64,000 nucleotides of DNA from Xenorhabdus anantnagensis (GTDB lineage Bacteria > Pseudomonadota > Gammaproteobacteria > Enterobacterales > Enterobacteriaceae). The notes beneath the pieces were generated by a model. The model had not been told where the DNA came from and ran no database searches. It saw only the letters and a list, made by a program, of their open reading frames with translations. Below, one piece after another: positions 47,610 through 57,230 of this stretch. The position numbers and the translations under genes are program-made. Location: positions 1-64,000 of the forward strand of contig NZ_JAQRFN010000015.1 in NCBI RefSeq assembly GCF_028598555.1, read 5' to 3'. The first letter of the stretch is position 1, and each line of letters starts with the position of its first letter.

Positions 47610-49118
47610 TTAAAATAGGGATTCAAAATTGCCCAGTTCCACCTGTATTGATTTGGTTTGAGTGTAATGTTGTAGTGTGATCAGCCCATTTTCCCGGCCA
47701 ACACCGGAATGTTTATACCCACCAACAGGCATGGCGGCTGGAGATTCCCCCCAAGTATTGATCCAGCAGATCCCGGCTTCTAGTTGGTGGATCACGCGAT
47801 GTGCACGGGAAAGATCTTTCGTCACTAATCCTGCCCCCAAGCCATAATGAGTGTTATTGGCTCGGGCAATCACTTCATCTTCCGTTTCATAAGTCAGGAT
47901 AGACATTACTGGCCCAAAGATTTCTTCCTGTGCAATCAACATATCATCGGTACAGTCACTGAATACGGTTGGTGCAACAAATGCACCTTTCGCTAATTCA
48001 CCTTCCAGCAGGCGTTCTCCACCACAAAGCAGGCGAGCATGGCTGTTTTTGCCGCTTTCGATATAGCGTAATACAGACTCCATGTGCGGGAAGCTCACCA
48101 AAGGTCCAAAATTAGTGTTGGGGTCGAGAGGTGAACCAATTCGAATGCGTTTAACGCGCTCAAGAATTTTTGCTTCAAATTGTGAAAGCAGTGCCTTGGG
48201 TACAAAGACGCGTGTTCCGTTCGTGCAAACCTGACCTGAACTGAAAAAATTTGCCATCATGGCAATATCAGCAGCACGATCCAGATCTGCATCATCAAAA
48301 ATGATCAGCGGAGATTTGCCACCCAATTCCATTGTGACTTCTTTTAGGGTCGAGCCTGAAGCATTTGCCATGACCTTTTTGCCGGTCACAATACCGCCGG
48401 TAAAAGACATCTTGGCAATTTTAGGGTGAATGGCCAGATAATGTCCCACTTCATGACCTGCTCCCGTCAAGACATTGAAAACACCATCAGGCAAACCTGC
48501 CTCAGTATAGATTTCAGCTAACTTCAAAGCAGTGAGAGAAGTGACTTCACTTGGTTTGAAAATCATTGCATTACCGGCAGCCAGAGCGGGTGCTGACTTC
48601 CAGAGGGCAATTTGAATAGGGTAGTTCCATGCGCCAATGCCTGCTACAACGCCCAATGGTTCACGGCGTGTATATACAAAAGAAGACTCACGTAGTGGAA
48701 TTTGTTGGCCTTCAAGGGCTGGAATTAAACCGGCATAATATTCCAGTACATCAGCGCCAGTAACGATATCAACTTGCTGAGTTTCAGAAAGCGGTTTACC
48801 GGTATCCAGTGTTTCCAATTCAGCAAGCTCATCATTGCGTTCACGCAGGATATTTACTGCCTTGTGTAAAATCCGGGAACGTTCTATCGCAGTCATGGCT
48901 GCCCAGATTTTTTGTCCCTTGTGGGCACTTTCGACAGCCAGATCAACATCTTGTTCTGTTGCGGACTGAAATTGAGCAATAACCTCTCCAGTAGCCGGAT
49001 TAATTGCATCAAAAATTGTGCTATCAGTTCTGGAATTATCGAGTTTGGTGTTATTAAAACTGGTGCTATCAATATAAGCACCGTGGATATAAAGTTTTTG
49101 TAATCCAAAATGGGTCAT
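47610..49118 (-). CDS. betB: Betaine aldehyde dehydrogenase
   Basis: NAD(P)-dependent dehydrogenase converting betaine aldehyde to glycine betaine. The catalytic residues are seen in [10 protein letters not shown] (Glu) and [11 protein letters not shown] (Cys), and [11 protein letters not shown] is the cofactor loop. At 502 residues it is 12 longer than E. coli BetB; the extra lies near residue 16-36 ([20 protein letters not shown]) and is encoded by a 15-bp in-frame tandem repeat. GAGGAGA precedes the ATG. Confidence 0.96.
   Translation of the reverse strand: MTHFGLQKLYIHGAYIDSTSFNNTKLDNSRTDSTIFDAINPATGEVIAQFQSATEQDVDLAVESAHKGQKIWAAMTAIERSRILHKAVNILRERNDELAELETLDTGKPLSETQQVDIVTGADVLEYYAGLIPALEGQQIPLRESSFVYTRREPLGVVAGIGAWNYPIQIALWKSAPALAAGNAMIFKPSEVTSLTALKLAEIYTEAGLPDGVFNVLTGAGHEVGHYLAIHPKIAKMSFTGGIVTGKKVMANASGSTLKEVTMELGGKSPLIIFDDADLDRAADIAMMANFFSSGQVCTNGTRVFVPKALLSQFEAKILERVKRIRIGSPLDPNTNFGPLVSFPHMESVLRYIESGKNSHARLLCGGERLLEGELAKGAFVAPTVFSDCTDDMLIAQEEIFGPVMSILTYETEDEVIARANNTHYGLGAGLVTKDLSRAHRVIHQLEAGICWINTWGESPAAMPVGGYKHSGVGRENGLITLQHYTQTKSIQVELGNFESLF
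49018..49077. repeat. Four-copy 15-bp in-frame repeat inside betB
   Basis: Degenerate 15-base units (GTGCTATCAGTTCTG and relatives on the plus strand) encode four five-residue repeats near the N-terminus of BetB. The first and fourth share GTGCTATCA. Confidence 0.75.
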
Positions 49119-49160
49119 AGATTCTCCTCAAGAGCCTGTCCACAGGCCATAAGCCAGAAC

Positions 49161-49757
49161 TCAAGCTATATCGGATGTCCCGAGTTTCTGTTCGATGTAA
49201 TCAATGGTAATTCTGAACGTCCCTTCAATATCAAAAGGCTTGTTATTGAGAGCACTTCTCAGCCAAATGCCGTCGATTAATGCCGCAAGGCCTTGCGCAG
49301 CCAGCCGTGCTTCTGCTTTTGGCATGGCACGTTTAAATTCAACACAGATATTAGAATATAAACGGCGTTCATTAACTTGTTGTAACCGATACAAGTTTGG
49401 TTGGTGCATACTGCTGGCCCAAAATGCCAGCCAGGTTTTCATCGCTGCGCCGCTAATCTGGCTGGGATCAAAATTCCCTTCGACAATGGCTTTCAATCTT
49501 TGAGTGGGGGTTGCATTGTCAAGCAAGCGTAATCGGCGTGCTACTGCCATTCCCAGTTGATGCAAGAGATAGCGCATGGTAGCTTCCAATAGCCCATTTT
49601 TATCCTTGAAATAGTGGCTGATAATTCCGTTGGAAACGCCCGCTTTTCGCGCTATTTGTGCAATGGTTGCTTCTTGCATCCCAACTTCATTCACAACGAT
49701 TAACGTTGCATCAATGAGTTGTTGTTTTCTTATCGACTGCATTCCAATTTTTGGCAT
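49161..49757 (-). CDS. betI: Choline-responsive TetR repressor BetI
   Basis: A 198-residue TetR-family repressor with helix-turn-helix [21 protein letters not shown] (first 20: [20 protein letters not shown]) and the family's opening [15 protein letters not shown]. In E. coli it represses betIBA and betT until choline is present. It is the first gene of betIBA, diverging from betT across 209 bases that hold a matching palindrome. Confidence 0.95.
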   Translation of the reverse strand: MPKIGMQSIRKQQLIDATLIVVNEVGMQEATIAQIARKAGVSNGIISHYFKDKNGLLEATMRYLLHQLGMAVARRLRLLDNATPTQRLKAIVEGNFDPSQISGAAMKTWLAFWASSMHQPNLYRLQQVNERRLYSNICVEFKRAMPKAEARLAAQGLAALIDGIWLRSALNNKPFDIEGTFRITIDYIEQKLGTSDIA

Positions 49758-49808
49758 GATTTTATGCTCAGAAAATCAATCATTCGGTCAGTATTAAACT
49801 TTTTTTTA

Positions 49809-49822
49809 ATTGAATGTTCAAT
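49809..49822. promoter_or_regulatory. Probable BetI operator
   Basis: The palindrome ATTGAATGTTCAAT in the betI-betT gap is close to the TTGAACGTTCAA-type dyad bound by E. coli BetI between the same genes. Confidence 0.65.
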
Positions 49823-49966
49823 CAAAATTAAATATGTTTTATTACAATAATTTTACAACAAGGGGCCAAATTTATTTAACATATCTTAAATTTTGTTTTT
49901 AATTCATATGATTATATGAATTATTCTTTTCATGCATTTTAATTTCATTAATTTCAGGAACTGCCT

Positions 49967-52003
49967 ATGAACACACAAGACAGTCCAAAAAACACTCAGA
50001 AGGATACGCTGAACTCTGTCGTTTTTTTCGCCTCGGCTGGACTGATTATCGTATTTTCTCTATTCACTATTTTTTTCACTGATGCAACAAATAGTTGGAT
50101 AAAAAACACACTGAATTGGGTCTCTAAAACTTTCGGTTGGTACTATTTACTGGCTGCGACGCTTTATATCGTGTTTGTTATTTTTGTTGCCACGTCCCGC
50201 TTTGGCTCAATCAAATTGGGGCCGGAACAATCCAAGCCGGAATTCAGTCTGCTTAGTTGGGCGGCGATGTTGTTTGCCGCCGGGATAGGCATTGACTTAA
50301 TGTTTTTCTCGGTAGCTGAGCCTGTTACGCAATATATGCAACCACCAATAGGCCAAGGAGAAACCATTGAAGCAGCCCGTCAGGCGATGGTGTGGACGCT
50401 GTTCCACTATGGCCTGACGGGCTGGTCTATGTACGCCTTGATGGGAATTGCTCTGGGATATTTTAGTTACCGTTATAATTTGCCTTTGACTATTCGTTCG
50501 GCACTTTATCCTATTTTTGGTAACCGGATTAAAGGCTGGATCGGTCATACCGTGGATATTGCGGCGGTAATAGGGACAATTTTTGGCATTGCAACGACTC
50601 TGGGAATTGGCGTTGTGCAGTTAAATTATGGCCTGAACGTACTTTTCGGATTACCGCAAGGATTAGGGGTTCAGGGAGGCTTGATACTATTGTCTGTGGT
50701 AATGGCAATTGTCTCTGTGACTTCCGGCGTAAACAAAGGAATTCGATTTTTGTCCGAATTGAATGTACTGCTGGCCCTTGGTCTGGTTTTGTTTCTTCTG
50801 TTTGTGGGTGATACTGAATTCCTGCTCAATGGATTAGTGCAGAATGTCGGGGATTATATCAGCCGTTTCATGGGCATGACGCTGAACAGTTTTGCATTTG
50901 AACGCCCGACTGAATGGATGAATAGCTGGACACTATTTTTCTGGGCATGGTGGGTGGCTTGGTCGCCGTTTGTCGGATTGTTTCTGGCGAGGATTTCCCG
51001 TGGAAGAACCATTCGCCAGTTTGTTATGGGAACATTAGTCATTCCATTTGTTTTTACCCTGCTGTGGCTATCAATATTTGGTAACAGTGTGTTGTATGAA
51101 ATTATTCATGGTAATCGCCAATTGGCTGAAACAGTGCTACAGCATCCAGAACAAGGTTTTTATAGACTGCTGGCGCTTTATCCTGCATTTACGTTCAGCG
51201 CTTCTGTTGCCACAATTACGGGGCTGCTGTTTTATGTCACATCGGCTGACTCTGGCTCGTTAGTACTGGGAAATTTCACCTCTAATCTCAGCGATATCAA
51301 TAATGATGCACCGAATTGGTTGCGCGTCTTCTGGTCTGTAGCAATTGGTGTATTAACATTAGGTATACTCATGACTGATGGTATTTCTGCTTTGCAAAAT
51401 ACCACGGTAATAATGGGTTTACCTTTCAGTTTTGTGATCTTCTTTATCATGGCGGGGCTGTATAAGTCCTTGCGCGTGGAGGATTTCCGCAAGGCCAGTT
51501 CGTTGCACAATACTTCTCCTACGCTTGTACATGACAATGGTTCACTGAACTGGAAGCAGCGTCTAAGCCGCATGATGCATTTTCCTGGTACGAAAAACAC
51601 TCAACGGATGCTGGATATGGTGTGTCGTCCAGCTATGTTGGAAGTCGCTAAAGAGTTGGTGGTGCGTGGTGCGAAAGTTCAGTTTAATGTGCTGCCAGCA
51701 CAAGATGACAGTCGGCTGAATCCATTAGAACTTATTGTTGATTTAGGTGATGAACAGAATTTTGTCTATCAAATTTGGCCACAGAGTTATTCTGTACCCG
51801 GATTTACCTATCGGGCGAGATCGGGCAAGTCTCACTATTACCGACTGGAAACTTTCCTGATGGAAGGGACGCAAGGTAATGATTTGATGGACTATACGAA
51901 AGAGCAAATCATTAGTGATATTCTTGATCATTATGAAAAACATTTGAATTTTATTCACTTGAACCGAGAATCACCGGGGCAGACTTTGATTTTTCCCAGT
52001 TGA
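49967..52003 (+). CDS. betT: High-affinity choline transporter BetT (BCCT family)
   Basis: Proton- or sodium-coupled choline uptake carrier of 678 residues (E. coli 677): twelve hydrophobic helices over the first 500 residues, the BCCT signature with FFWAWWVAWSPFVGLFLARI (20 residues) and tryptophan-rich box, then a soluble C-terminal domain of about 180 residues that senses osmotic change in such carriers. CAGGAAC-type site upstream. It supplies choline to BetA and BetB. Confidence 0.96.
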   Translation: MNTQDSPKNTQKDTLNSVVFFASAGLIIVFSLFTIFFTDATNSWIKNTLNWVSKTFGWYYLLAATLYIVFVIFVATSRFGSIKLGPEQSKPEFSLLSWAAMLFAAGIGIDLMFFSVAEPVTQYMQPPIGQGETIEAARQAMVWTLFHYGLTGWSMYALMGIALGYFSYRYNLPLTIRSALYPIFGNRIKGWIGHTVDIAAVIGTIFGIATTLGIGVVQLNYGLNVLFGLPQGLGVQGGLILLSVVMAIVSVTSGVNKGIRFLSELNVLLALGLVLFLLFVGDTEFLLNGLVQNVGDYISRFMGMTLNSFAFERPTEWMNSWTLFFWAWWVAWSPFVGLFLARISRGRTIRQFVMGTLVIPFVFTLLWLSIFGNSVLYEIIHGNRQLAETVLQHPEQGFYRLLALYPAFTFSASVATITGLLFYVTSADSGSLVLGNFTSNLSDINNDAPNWLRVFWSVAIGVLTLGILMTDGISALQNTTVIMGLPFSFVIFFIMAGLYKSLRVEDFRKASSLHNTSPTLVHDNGSLNWKQRLSRMMHFPGTKNTQRMLDMVCRPAMLEVAKELVVRGAKVQFNVLPAQDDSRLNPLELIVDLGDEQNFVYQIWPQSYSVPGFTYRARSGKSHYYRLETFLMEGTQGNDLMDYTKEQIISDILDHYEKHLNFIHLNRESPGQTLIFPS

Positions 52004-52038
52004 GAATAAATAAAAGATAGCAGAGGATAAAAATAAAT

Positions 52039-52076
52039 AATCGCCTGTATTATACGAAGTTACAGGCGATTTTTTT
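52039..52076 (+). terminator. Terminator of betT
   Basis: AATCGCCTGTA and TACAGGCGATT, 11 bp, around an 11-base loop, followed by a run of Ts. Confidence 0.9.
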
Positions 52077-52124
52077 ACCAAAATAGAGAATGGATTTTAT
52101 AATTCAATCTTCATTATTAATATT

Positions 52125-53372
52125 TTATCCATTTTTTGAATGATAGGCATCAGGATAAATTTTACCATAATAACCCTCCAGTTGCGTTTCTGTCATTTTT
52201 GATATTTCTACATATTTTGGTGAAAATAAGACAAGGAATGACATTAATCCCATTAAAGCAGAAAAGATAAGTAATAAAGCTCTTATATCATAACTTTCTA
52301 TCATATAAGTTGCAGATATCATCCCTAATGGTATTGAGACTATACAAATAGCAAGGAATTTAGATTCCATTGTATTACGATGAGACTCAGGTGTTGCCAG
52401 GCATCGAATTGAGGTAGTATTTATATTGTAAATAATCAAACCTATTCCACTAATTAGCATATAACTACATAATTCAATTAATGAGGTTGCTGTGGATATA
52501 CCCGCTATGCAGACAGCGATCGTTAAGGCTGAAATAAAAGCACCATGGGCTTTACAGAAGAATTTATTCATATATTTAATAATGATGGTACTGCCAATCA
52601 TCATACCGATCCCGAACGTTGCTTCAGCAATCCCCACCTGTAAGGCACTCAGCTTAAACTCATTTATAATAATAAGTGGCGTAATATAGGTTACTAATGG
52701 AACTACAGTGAAATTAAAAAAGGAAGAAACAATAACTAAACTTGCTTCTGTAGGATTTTTAGTAATAATTTTAATACTTCCTATATTGCTTTTATGTTGT
52801 TGCAATGGTTTTTCTGTTTGCTGGTTTTTTATAAAATAAAAGCCAATAATTGATGAGATGGCCATTAAAGAAATAAAGATTAAAGCTCCGTCAATGTTTA
52901 AATAATGGATGACAATACCCGATATTGCAGGGCCAAGGATAATGTTAACTGAGTTGACAATGCCTCTATATTTAAATGCAGACTCTAATTTATTTTTATT
53001 ACTAATTTCTGGAAGAATACTTGTGCCAATCGGTTGAATGAGTATGGCTGAGATAGAAGCGAAAATATATATGATCCCTAATGGAATATAGAGGTTTTTA
53101 TCTATGATGCTAGCGAGAATAAAAAGTAATGAAGTTGGGACTATGCAACATAATACGATACTCTTCTTATTGAATCTGTCTCCAAGGTTACTCATGAAGA
53201 CTAGAAATAATACTTGTAAAAACCATGATGAAAAAATAAACCATCCAAGTTGAAAATCTAGATTTAGCACTTCAATCATCCACCATGAAAACAACATGCC
53301 AAATGCTCTTGTAGAGGACGTGAACAAAATATCTGATATTTGATATAAAAAAAATGAAATATTATTTTTCAT
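52125..53372 (-). CDS. Major facilitator superfamily transporter
   Basis: A 415-residue, twelve-helix MFS protein of the drug/metabolite efflux kind (MFS_3-like); the loop between helices 2 and 3 reads SNLGDRFNKKSIVL, the family's GDRxGRR-type motif. Substrate unknown. Its codon use is strongly AT-biased compared with the bet genes and it is followed by IS remnants, so horizontal origin is likely. It might export a non-ribosomal product, a common arrangement in these bacteria, but no biosynthetic gene is near. Confidence 0.85.
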   Translation of the reverse strand: MKNNISFFLYQISDILFTSSTRAFGMLFSWWMIEVLNLDFQLGWFIFSSWFLQVLFLVFMSNLGDRFNKKSIVLCCIVPTSLLFILASIIDKNLYIPLGIIYIFASISAILIQPIGTSILPEISNKNKLESAFKYRGIVNSVNIILGPAISGIVIHYLNIDGALIFISLMAISSIIGFYFIKNQQTEKPLQQHKSNIGSIKIITKNPTEASLVIVSSFFNFTVVPLVTYITPLIIINEFKLSALQVGIAEATFGIGMMIGSTIIIKYMNKFFCKAHGAFISALTIAVCIAGISTATSLIELCSYMLISGIGLIIYNINTTSIRCLATPESHRNTMESKFLAICIVSIPLGMISATYMIESYDIRALLLIFSALMGLMSFLVLFSPKYVEISKMTETQLEGYYGKIYPDAYHSKNG

Positions 53373-53736
53373 TACTACCCTTATTTTTATTAATAACCAT
53401 GTTTATTGATAAATATTGGTAATGGTATATATGAAATGTATTTATGTCACTGCTCTACTGAAACTAAATGATAGATTAAGTTGGTTGTTGATGTATTTTA
53501 TGGTATTTTCAACTGAAAAATAACTAAATAAAAGATATTTTCTATCACCCCTCTTAAATGTGCTGTTTATTTCGATATTTTTTGCTGTGATCTATTTTTA
53601 TTAAATATTCGACCTATGTATTGCGTATTTTTGATTTAATCATCTGCGATATTGTATATAACCTGAACTTCGTTTAAGAAAGGAAGGGAAAAATGAACTA
53701 AGCGCCTGAGGCACGATAAAAGTTTTTGCTTAGAAA
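53373..53736. other. Gene-free AT-rich spacer before the IS982 remnant
   Basis: Very AT-rich and without a supported gene; should hold the MFS gene promoter at its left end. Confidence 0.5.
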
Positions 53737-54186
53737 ACAAAATCGTGGAGATCCTCAGGTTAGGGTTACTTTAGAAGAACTTTTCTGCTGCGTCGATGGC
53801 TTTTGCCAAAAATTTATTCCCCTTTGGGAACAACAGCTATCGAGAATAACTTGCTTAAACGTCATCGTGCTACCTAAAGGATATTTATCGCAAGCATTAG
53901 GCGATGAACTGAAAGCTGCGGGGATTACACTGATCACCAATGTCCGTCGTAATATGAAAGCCAAATTTTTATCGCTTTGGGACAAGGCTATGTTAAGAAA
54001 ACGTTTTTGATAGAGACCGTCAATGACCAATTGAAAAATATTTCTCAGAGAGAACATTCAAGGCATCGGAGCGTAGTCGGCTTTTTACTGGAGATTGTAT
54101 CAGGACTCATTGCTTATACCTTCCAGCCAAAAAAGCCGAGCTTAGGTTTACGTACCCATGAAATTGCGATGCTTAAACAAAACTGA
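53737..54186 (+). pseudogene. IS982-family transposase, internally deleted and frameshifted
   Basis: The first part translates as VTLEELFCCVDGFCQKFIPLW, shown here as VTLEELFCCVDGFCQKFIPL, the IS982 transposase N-terminus, then jumps to LPKGYLSQALGDELKAAGIT and [11 protein letters not shown], which belong to the C-terminal catalytic part; roughly half of the protein is missing between them. At about 54005 a T appears lost from a T-run, so LRKRF ends in a stop while [20 protein letters not shown] continues in another frame to 54186. The original ATG is also not seen. Certainly non-functional. Confidence 0.8.
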
Positions 54187-54459
54187 GGTTAACAAGAAAA
54201 CACGTTGAGTTAACAAAGAAAACTCATCACCCTGCTTCACTCTCTTCGCAGGAGTATGTGCATGTTGTGAAGGATATTCGTCGGCGGTTGAATCTGGTGA
54301 AATACCATCAGGATTAATGGTGAGTAAGACGTGGACACTGTTATAGGGTGAGATGATTTAATGCGGTAATAACTATAATAAATCTCAGTCTTTTCGTCCA
54401 TTCCGAGATAATCCTACGTGCTACCCTGATGTATATATTCATCACGAGTTCTCGCTATC
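54187..54459. other. Spacer between the IS982 remnant and fliB
   Basis: No supported gene. It may include the outer end of the decayed insertion sequence. No clear promoter or Shine-Dalgarno for fliB was found. Confidence 0.4.
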
Positions 54460-55692
54460 ATGTTCATTCATAAAATCATCACGCCGATGTTTATTAAACG
54501 CTTTCAGTGTGTCGGTTCTGATTGCATTTCACATTGCTGTCAGGATTGGTTCATCAGTGTGGATAAAAAAACATATAAAAAATATCACCATGCCGACAGC
54601 ATCGAAATCAAACAAATCGCGCAGGCACATGTACTGAAATCGGAGAAAAAAGGAAACTATGCCTATATCCGTTTAAATGAGCAAAAAGCCTGCCCGTTTC
54701 TGACAGAAGAGCGGCTGTGCAATATTTATTGCAAGCTCGGTCCTTCGGCGATGAGTGATACATGTCGGGAGTATCCGCGTAGTGAAGTTGAATACAGTAA
54801 TGTAACATTCAAATGTCTCTCCTTATCTTGTCCTGAAGTTATCCGGCAACTTCTTTTTTCAGCGGATGCGATGCAACTGATAGAAGAAGACCATTATCTG
54901 GCGAAAGCACCGAAAAAATCGGATTTGACCGATCCTCAATACCTTGTTTACCTTTGGTGTCTAAATCTCATTCAAGCATCGTCACCGCAATTTGATGATA
55001 ATCTTTATGCCGTCATGCAATTACTGATTTTCCTGAATAAAGTCAATTTTGAGATAGAAGCAAATTTCGATCGAATTCAGGGGATATTCGAATTTTTACT
55101 GGCTGCTTTACAGAATGGTGAACTAACAGAAAAGCGGCGTAAGCTACCGCATCCGGTGGCATTTCAGACCGCAGTATTAGGCGTATACGGTAAATTTATT
55201 TATAAGCTATCACGTGGCGGTGACTTTTTGTTATCCATGTATATTAATACGCTTAATCAACTGGGATTGGATGAACACCAAACGCAGAAACGAACGGAAA
55301 ACAATATGGCACGGTTACGGGAGACATGGCATTTGCTGACAGAGGACTCCTGTATGAAGGAGCCGAGTGTGTTACGTAATCTATTTTCTTATCTGCTTTA
55401 TCACAGTCAGTATCCGCATGTTTCAAATTTTAATGGGGATGCGAAAGGGCAACGTAATGCTTTGACGCACTTTAGTTTATTGGTGATGGATTATTTCTAT
55501 CTACGCACCAATTTATCGGCGCTCGCAGTTGTGGAAAAACGGATGGCGACGGAAAAAGATGTTCAGTTGATGTTCAGTGCCTATTTTTCCATGAAAATGC
55601 ATAGCCTTGGCATCAATGATGATTTATTGACGTTGATGGAACAGTGTCAGATGAGCGATGCATTGGCGTGTATTTGTTTATTAGATAATTGA
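54460..55692 (+). CDS. fliB: Flagellin lysine-N-methylase FliB
   Basis: A 410-residue cysteine-rich protein of the FliB family, which in Salmonella methylates surface lysines of flagellin. The N-terminal cysteines CVGSDCISHCCQDW and the block CPFLTEERLCNIYCKLG with DTCREYPR are diagnostic and probably bind a metal cluster. In other enterobacteria fliB sits beside fliC; here it stands alone between two insertion-sequence remnants. The start is uncertain: ATG 54460 lacks a ribosome site, and ATG 54487 is an alternative. Confidence 0.88.
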   Translation: MFIHKIITPMFIKRFQCVGSDCISHCCQDWFISVDKKTYKKYHHADSIEIKQIAQAHVLKSEKKGNYAYIRLNEQKACPFLTEERLCNIYCKLGPSAMSDTCREYPRSEVEYSNVTFKCLSLSCPEVIRQLLFSADAMQLIEEDHYLAKAPKKSDLTDPQYLVYLWCLNLIQASSPQFDDNLYAVMQLLIFLNKVNFEIEANFDRIQGIFEFLLAALQNGELTEKRRKLPHPVAFQTAVLGVYGKFIYKLSRGGDFLLSMYINTLNQLGLDEHQTQKRTENNMARLRETWHLLTEDSCMKEPSVLRNLFSYLLYHSQYPHVSNFNGDAKGQRNALTHFSLLVMDYFYLRTNLSALAVVEKRMATEKDVQLMFSAYFSMKMHSLGINDDLLTLMEQCQMSDALACICLLDN

Positions 55693-55718
55693 TAGGCGTT
55701 GGATGGCTAAAGTTATAT

Positions 55719-55860
55719 GGCACTGTTACAAAGCTCCGGTAGTTGATACGCTCAGTTGAGTCATCTTGTCCGAGGGACAACATCATGAACCCATTCAGAG
55801 GCCATCATCCACGCCGTAACACTAAATCTGCCACTTTCTCGGGAAAATTTTAGGCAACAT
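55719..55860 (+). mobile_element. Left end of an IS6-family (IS26-like) element, truncated
   Basis: GGCACTGTTACAAAG is the IS6-family terminal repeat with one change, and after about 50 bases ATGAACCCATTCAGAGGCC at 55785 encodes MNPFRG, matching the opening MNPFKG of IS26-type transposases. The frame then degenerates and stops; the rest of the element is gone. Confidence 0.65.
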
Positions 55861-55969
55861 GAAGCTGTGGCAGATCCCGCGATTCATCTTTTTAATATCA
55901 CTCTCCGAGAAAAAGCGAAATAACTCTTTGAAGTTTTGTTGAAAAATTAAATAGAATTTCATAATTCCT
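55861..55969. other. Spacer before the dinB LexA box
   Basis: A short frame (HEAVADPAIHLFNITLREKA then K and a stop) is present without a start codon and is not recognised; otherwise nothing seen. Confidence 0.3.
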
Positions 55970-55989
55970 TTCTGTATATTTATACAGTA
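55970..55989 (+). promoter_or_regulatory. LexA (SOS) box of dinB
   Basis: CTGTATATTTATACAG within TTCTGTATATTTATACAGTA has the required CTG-N10-CAG and matches the LexA consensus at 18 of 20 positions. It lies 110 bases before the dinB start, which is unusually far, because a tandem repeat array has grown between them. Confidence 0.85.
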
Positions 55990-56086
55990 CTTTATGTTTA
56001 TATAGTGTTTTATATTTATATAGTGCCTTATATTTATATAGTGCCTTATATTTATATAGTGCCTTATATTTATATAGTGCTTTAGC
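55979..56086. repeat. Six-copy 18-bp repeat between the LexA box and dinB
   Basis: Six units of 18 bp, consensus TTTATATAGTGCCTTATA, three of them identical, starting inside the right half of the LexA box. Each junction recreates TATATTTATA, the N10 core of the box, but flanked by CCT and TAG rather than CTG and CAG. Confidence 0.92.
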
Positions 56087-56099
56087 GTGGGGAGCTCAG

Positions 56100-57155
56100 A
56101 TGAGAAAAATTATTCATATTGATATGGACTGCTTTTTTGCTGCCATTGAAATGCGGGATAATCCATCACTCTGCAATATTCCTATTGCAGTAGGAGGGAG
56201 CGCTGATCGAAGGGGGGTAATTAGTACGGCAAATTATCTTGCCCGTCGTTTTGGAGTACATAGTGCGATGTCCACAGCCATAGCATTAAAACTTTGTCCT
56301 CAATTGAAAGTGATTCCCGGTAGAATGGCGCTTTATAAAGAAGTCTCTCAACATCTCCGGCAAATTTTTTCTCGTTATACTGAGTTAATTGAGCCTCTCT
56401 CCTTAGATGAAGCCTATCTGGATGTGACGGATTGCCATTATTGTCACGGTTCTGCCACTTTGATTGCTCAAGAAATTCGCCAGGTAATTTTTGACGAATT
56501 GCAGTTAACTGCCTCAGCCGGTGTGGCGCCAGTCAGGTTTTTAGCCAAAATAGCCTCTGATATCAATAAACCCAATGGGCAATATGTTATCTCTCCTGAG
56601 CAGGTAGAGGCTTTTGTTAAGTCACTGCCATTACGCAAAATTCCCGGCGTCGGAAAAGTTACGGCTAAGCGTTTGTCAGACATGGGGTTGGAAACCTGCT
56701 CTGATGTTCAACATTACGATAAGCTGGCATTAATAAAAAATTTGGGTAAGTTTGGCTTATCGCTTTGGGAACGCTGCCACGGTATTGATGAGCGGCTGAT
56801 TACGCCAGAACGTTTGCGCAAATCTGTTGGAGTGGAAAAAACGTTGGCTCAGGATATTCATGAATGGCATGAATGTGTTGAGCTGATTGAAAAACTTTAT
56901 CCTGAGTTGGAAAAACGGTTGGAAAAAGTAAAATCCGATCTCCGTATTGCCCGTCAGGGTATCAAATTAAAGTTTGACGATTTTCAATTAACGACACAGG
57001 AACACGTCCATCCTGTATTGGATAAATTCGATCTGATTCAGGTAGCAAAACAAGCTTGGGAAATACGCAGGGAAGGGCGAGGAGTTAGGCTGGTTGGGCT
57101 ACATGTGACATTACAAAATCCACAACTGGAACGCCAGCTTTTATTGGAGTGGTAA
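56100..57155 (+). CDS. dinB: DNA polymerase IV
   Basis: Y-family translesion polymerase of 351 residues, same as E. coli. Active-site blocks: [14 protein letters not shown] with the metal-binding aspartates, [11 protein letters not shown] with the third acid, [13 protein letters not shown], and the helix-hairpin-helix [12 protein letters not shown]; a little-finger domain follows. The C-terminal beta-clamp motif is likely in QLLLEW. GGGGAG lies upstream. Expected to be SOS-induced through the LexA box. Confidence 0.97.
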   Translation: MRKIIHIDMDCFFAAIEMRDNPSLCNIPIAVGGSADRRGVISTANYLARRFGVHSAMSTAIALKLCPQLKVIPGRMALYKEVSQHLRQIFSRYTELIEPLSLDEAYLDVTDCHYCHGSATLIAQEIRQVIFDELQLTASAGVAPVRFLAKIASDINKPNGQYVISPEQVEAFVKSLPLRKIPGVGKVTAKRLSDMGLETCSDVQHYDKLALIKNLGKFGLSLWERCHGIDERLITPERLRKSVGVEKTLAQDIHEWHECVELIEKLYPELEKRLEKVKSDLRIARQGIKLKFDDFQLTTQEHVHPVLDKFDLIQVAKQAWEIRREGRGVRLVGLHVTLQNPQLERQLLLEW

Positions 57156-57173
57156 AAAATTGGAGTGGTAAAG
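57143..57173. repeat. 16-bp tandem duplication over the dinB stop
   Basis: ATTGGAGTGGTAAAAA and then ATTGGAGTGGTAAAG: the last codons and stop of dinB are doubled. Confidence 0.85.
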
Positions 57174-57189
57174 CAAAGTGTAAATGAAA

Positions 57190-57220
57190 TCTCTCCCGCA
57201 AGCAGGTGGCAGGGGAGAGA
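57190..57220. terminator. Terminator between dinB and pepD
   Basis: TCTCTCCC and GGGAGAGA pair over 8 bp, 10 bases beyond the pepD stop on the minus strand, where it is followed by a T-rich tract; it may serve dinB as well. Confidence 0.65.
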
Positions 57221-57230
57221 CAATATAGGA

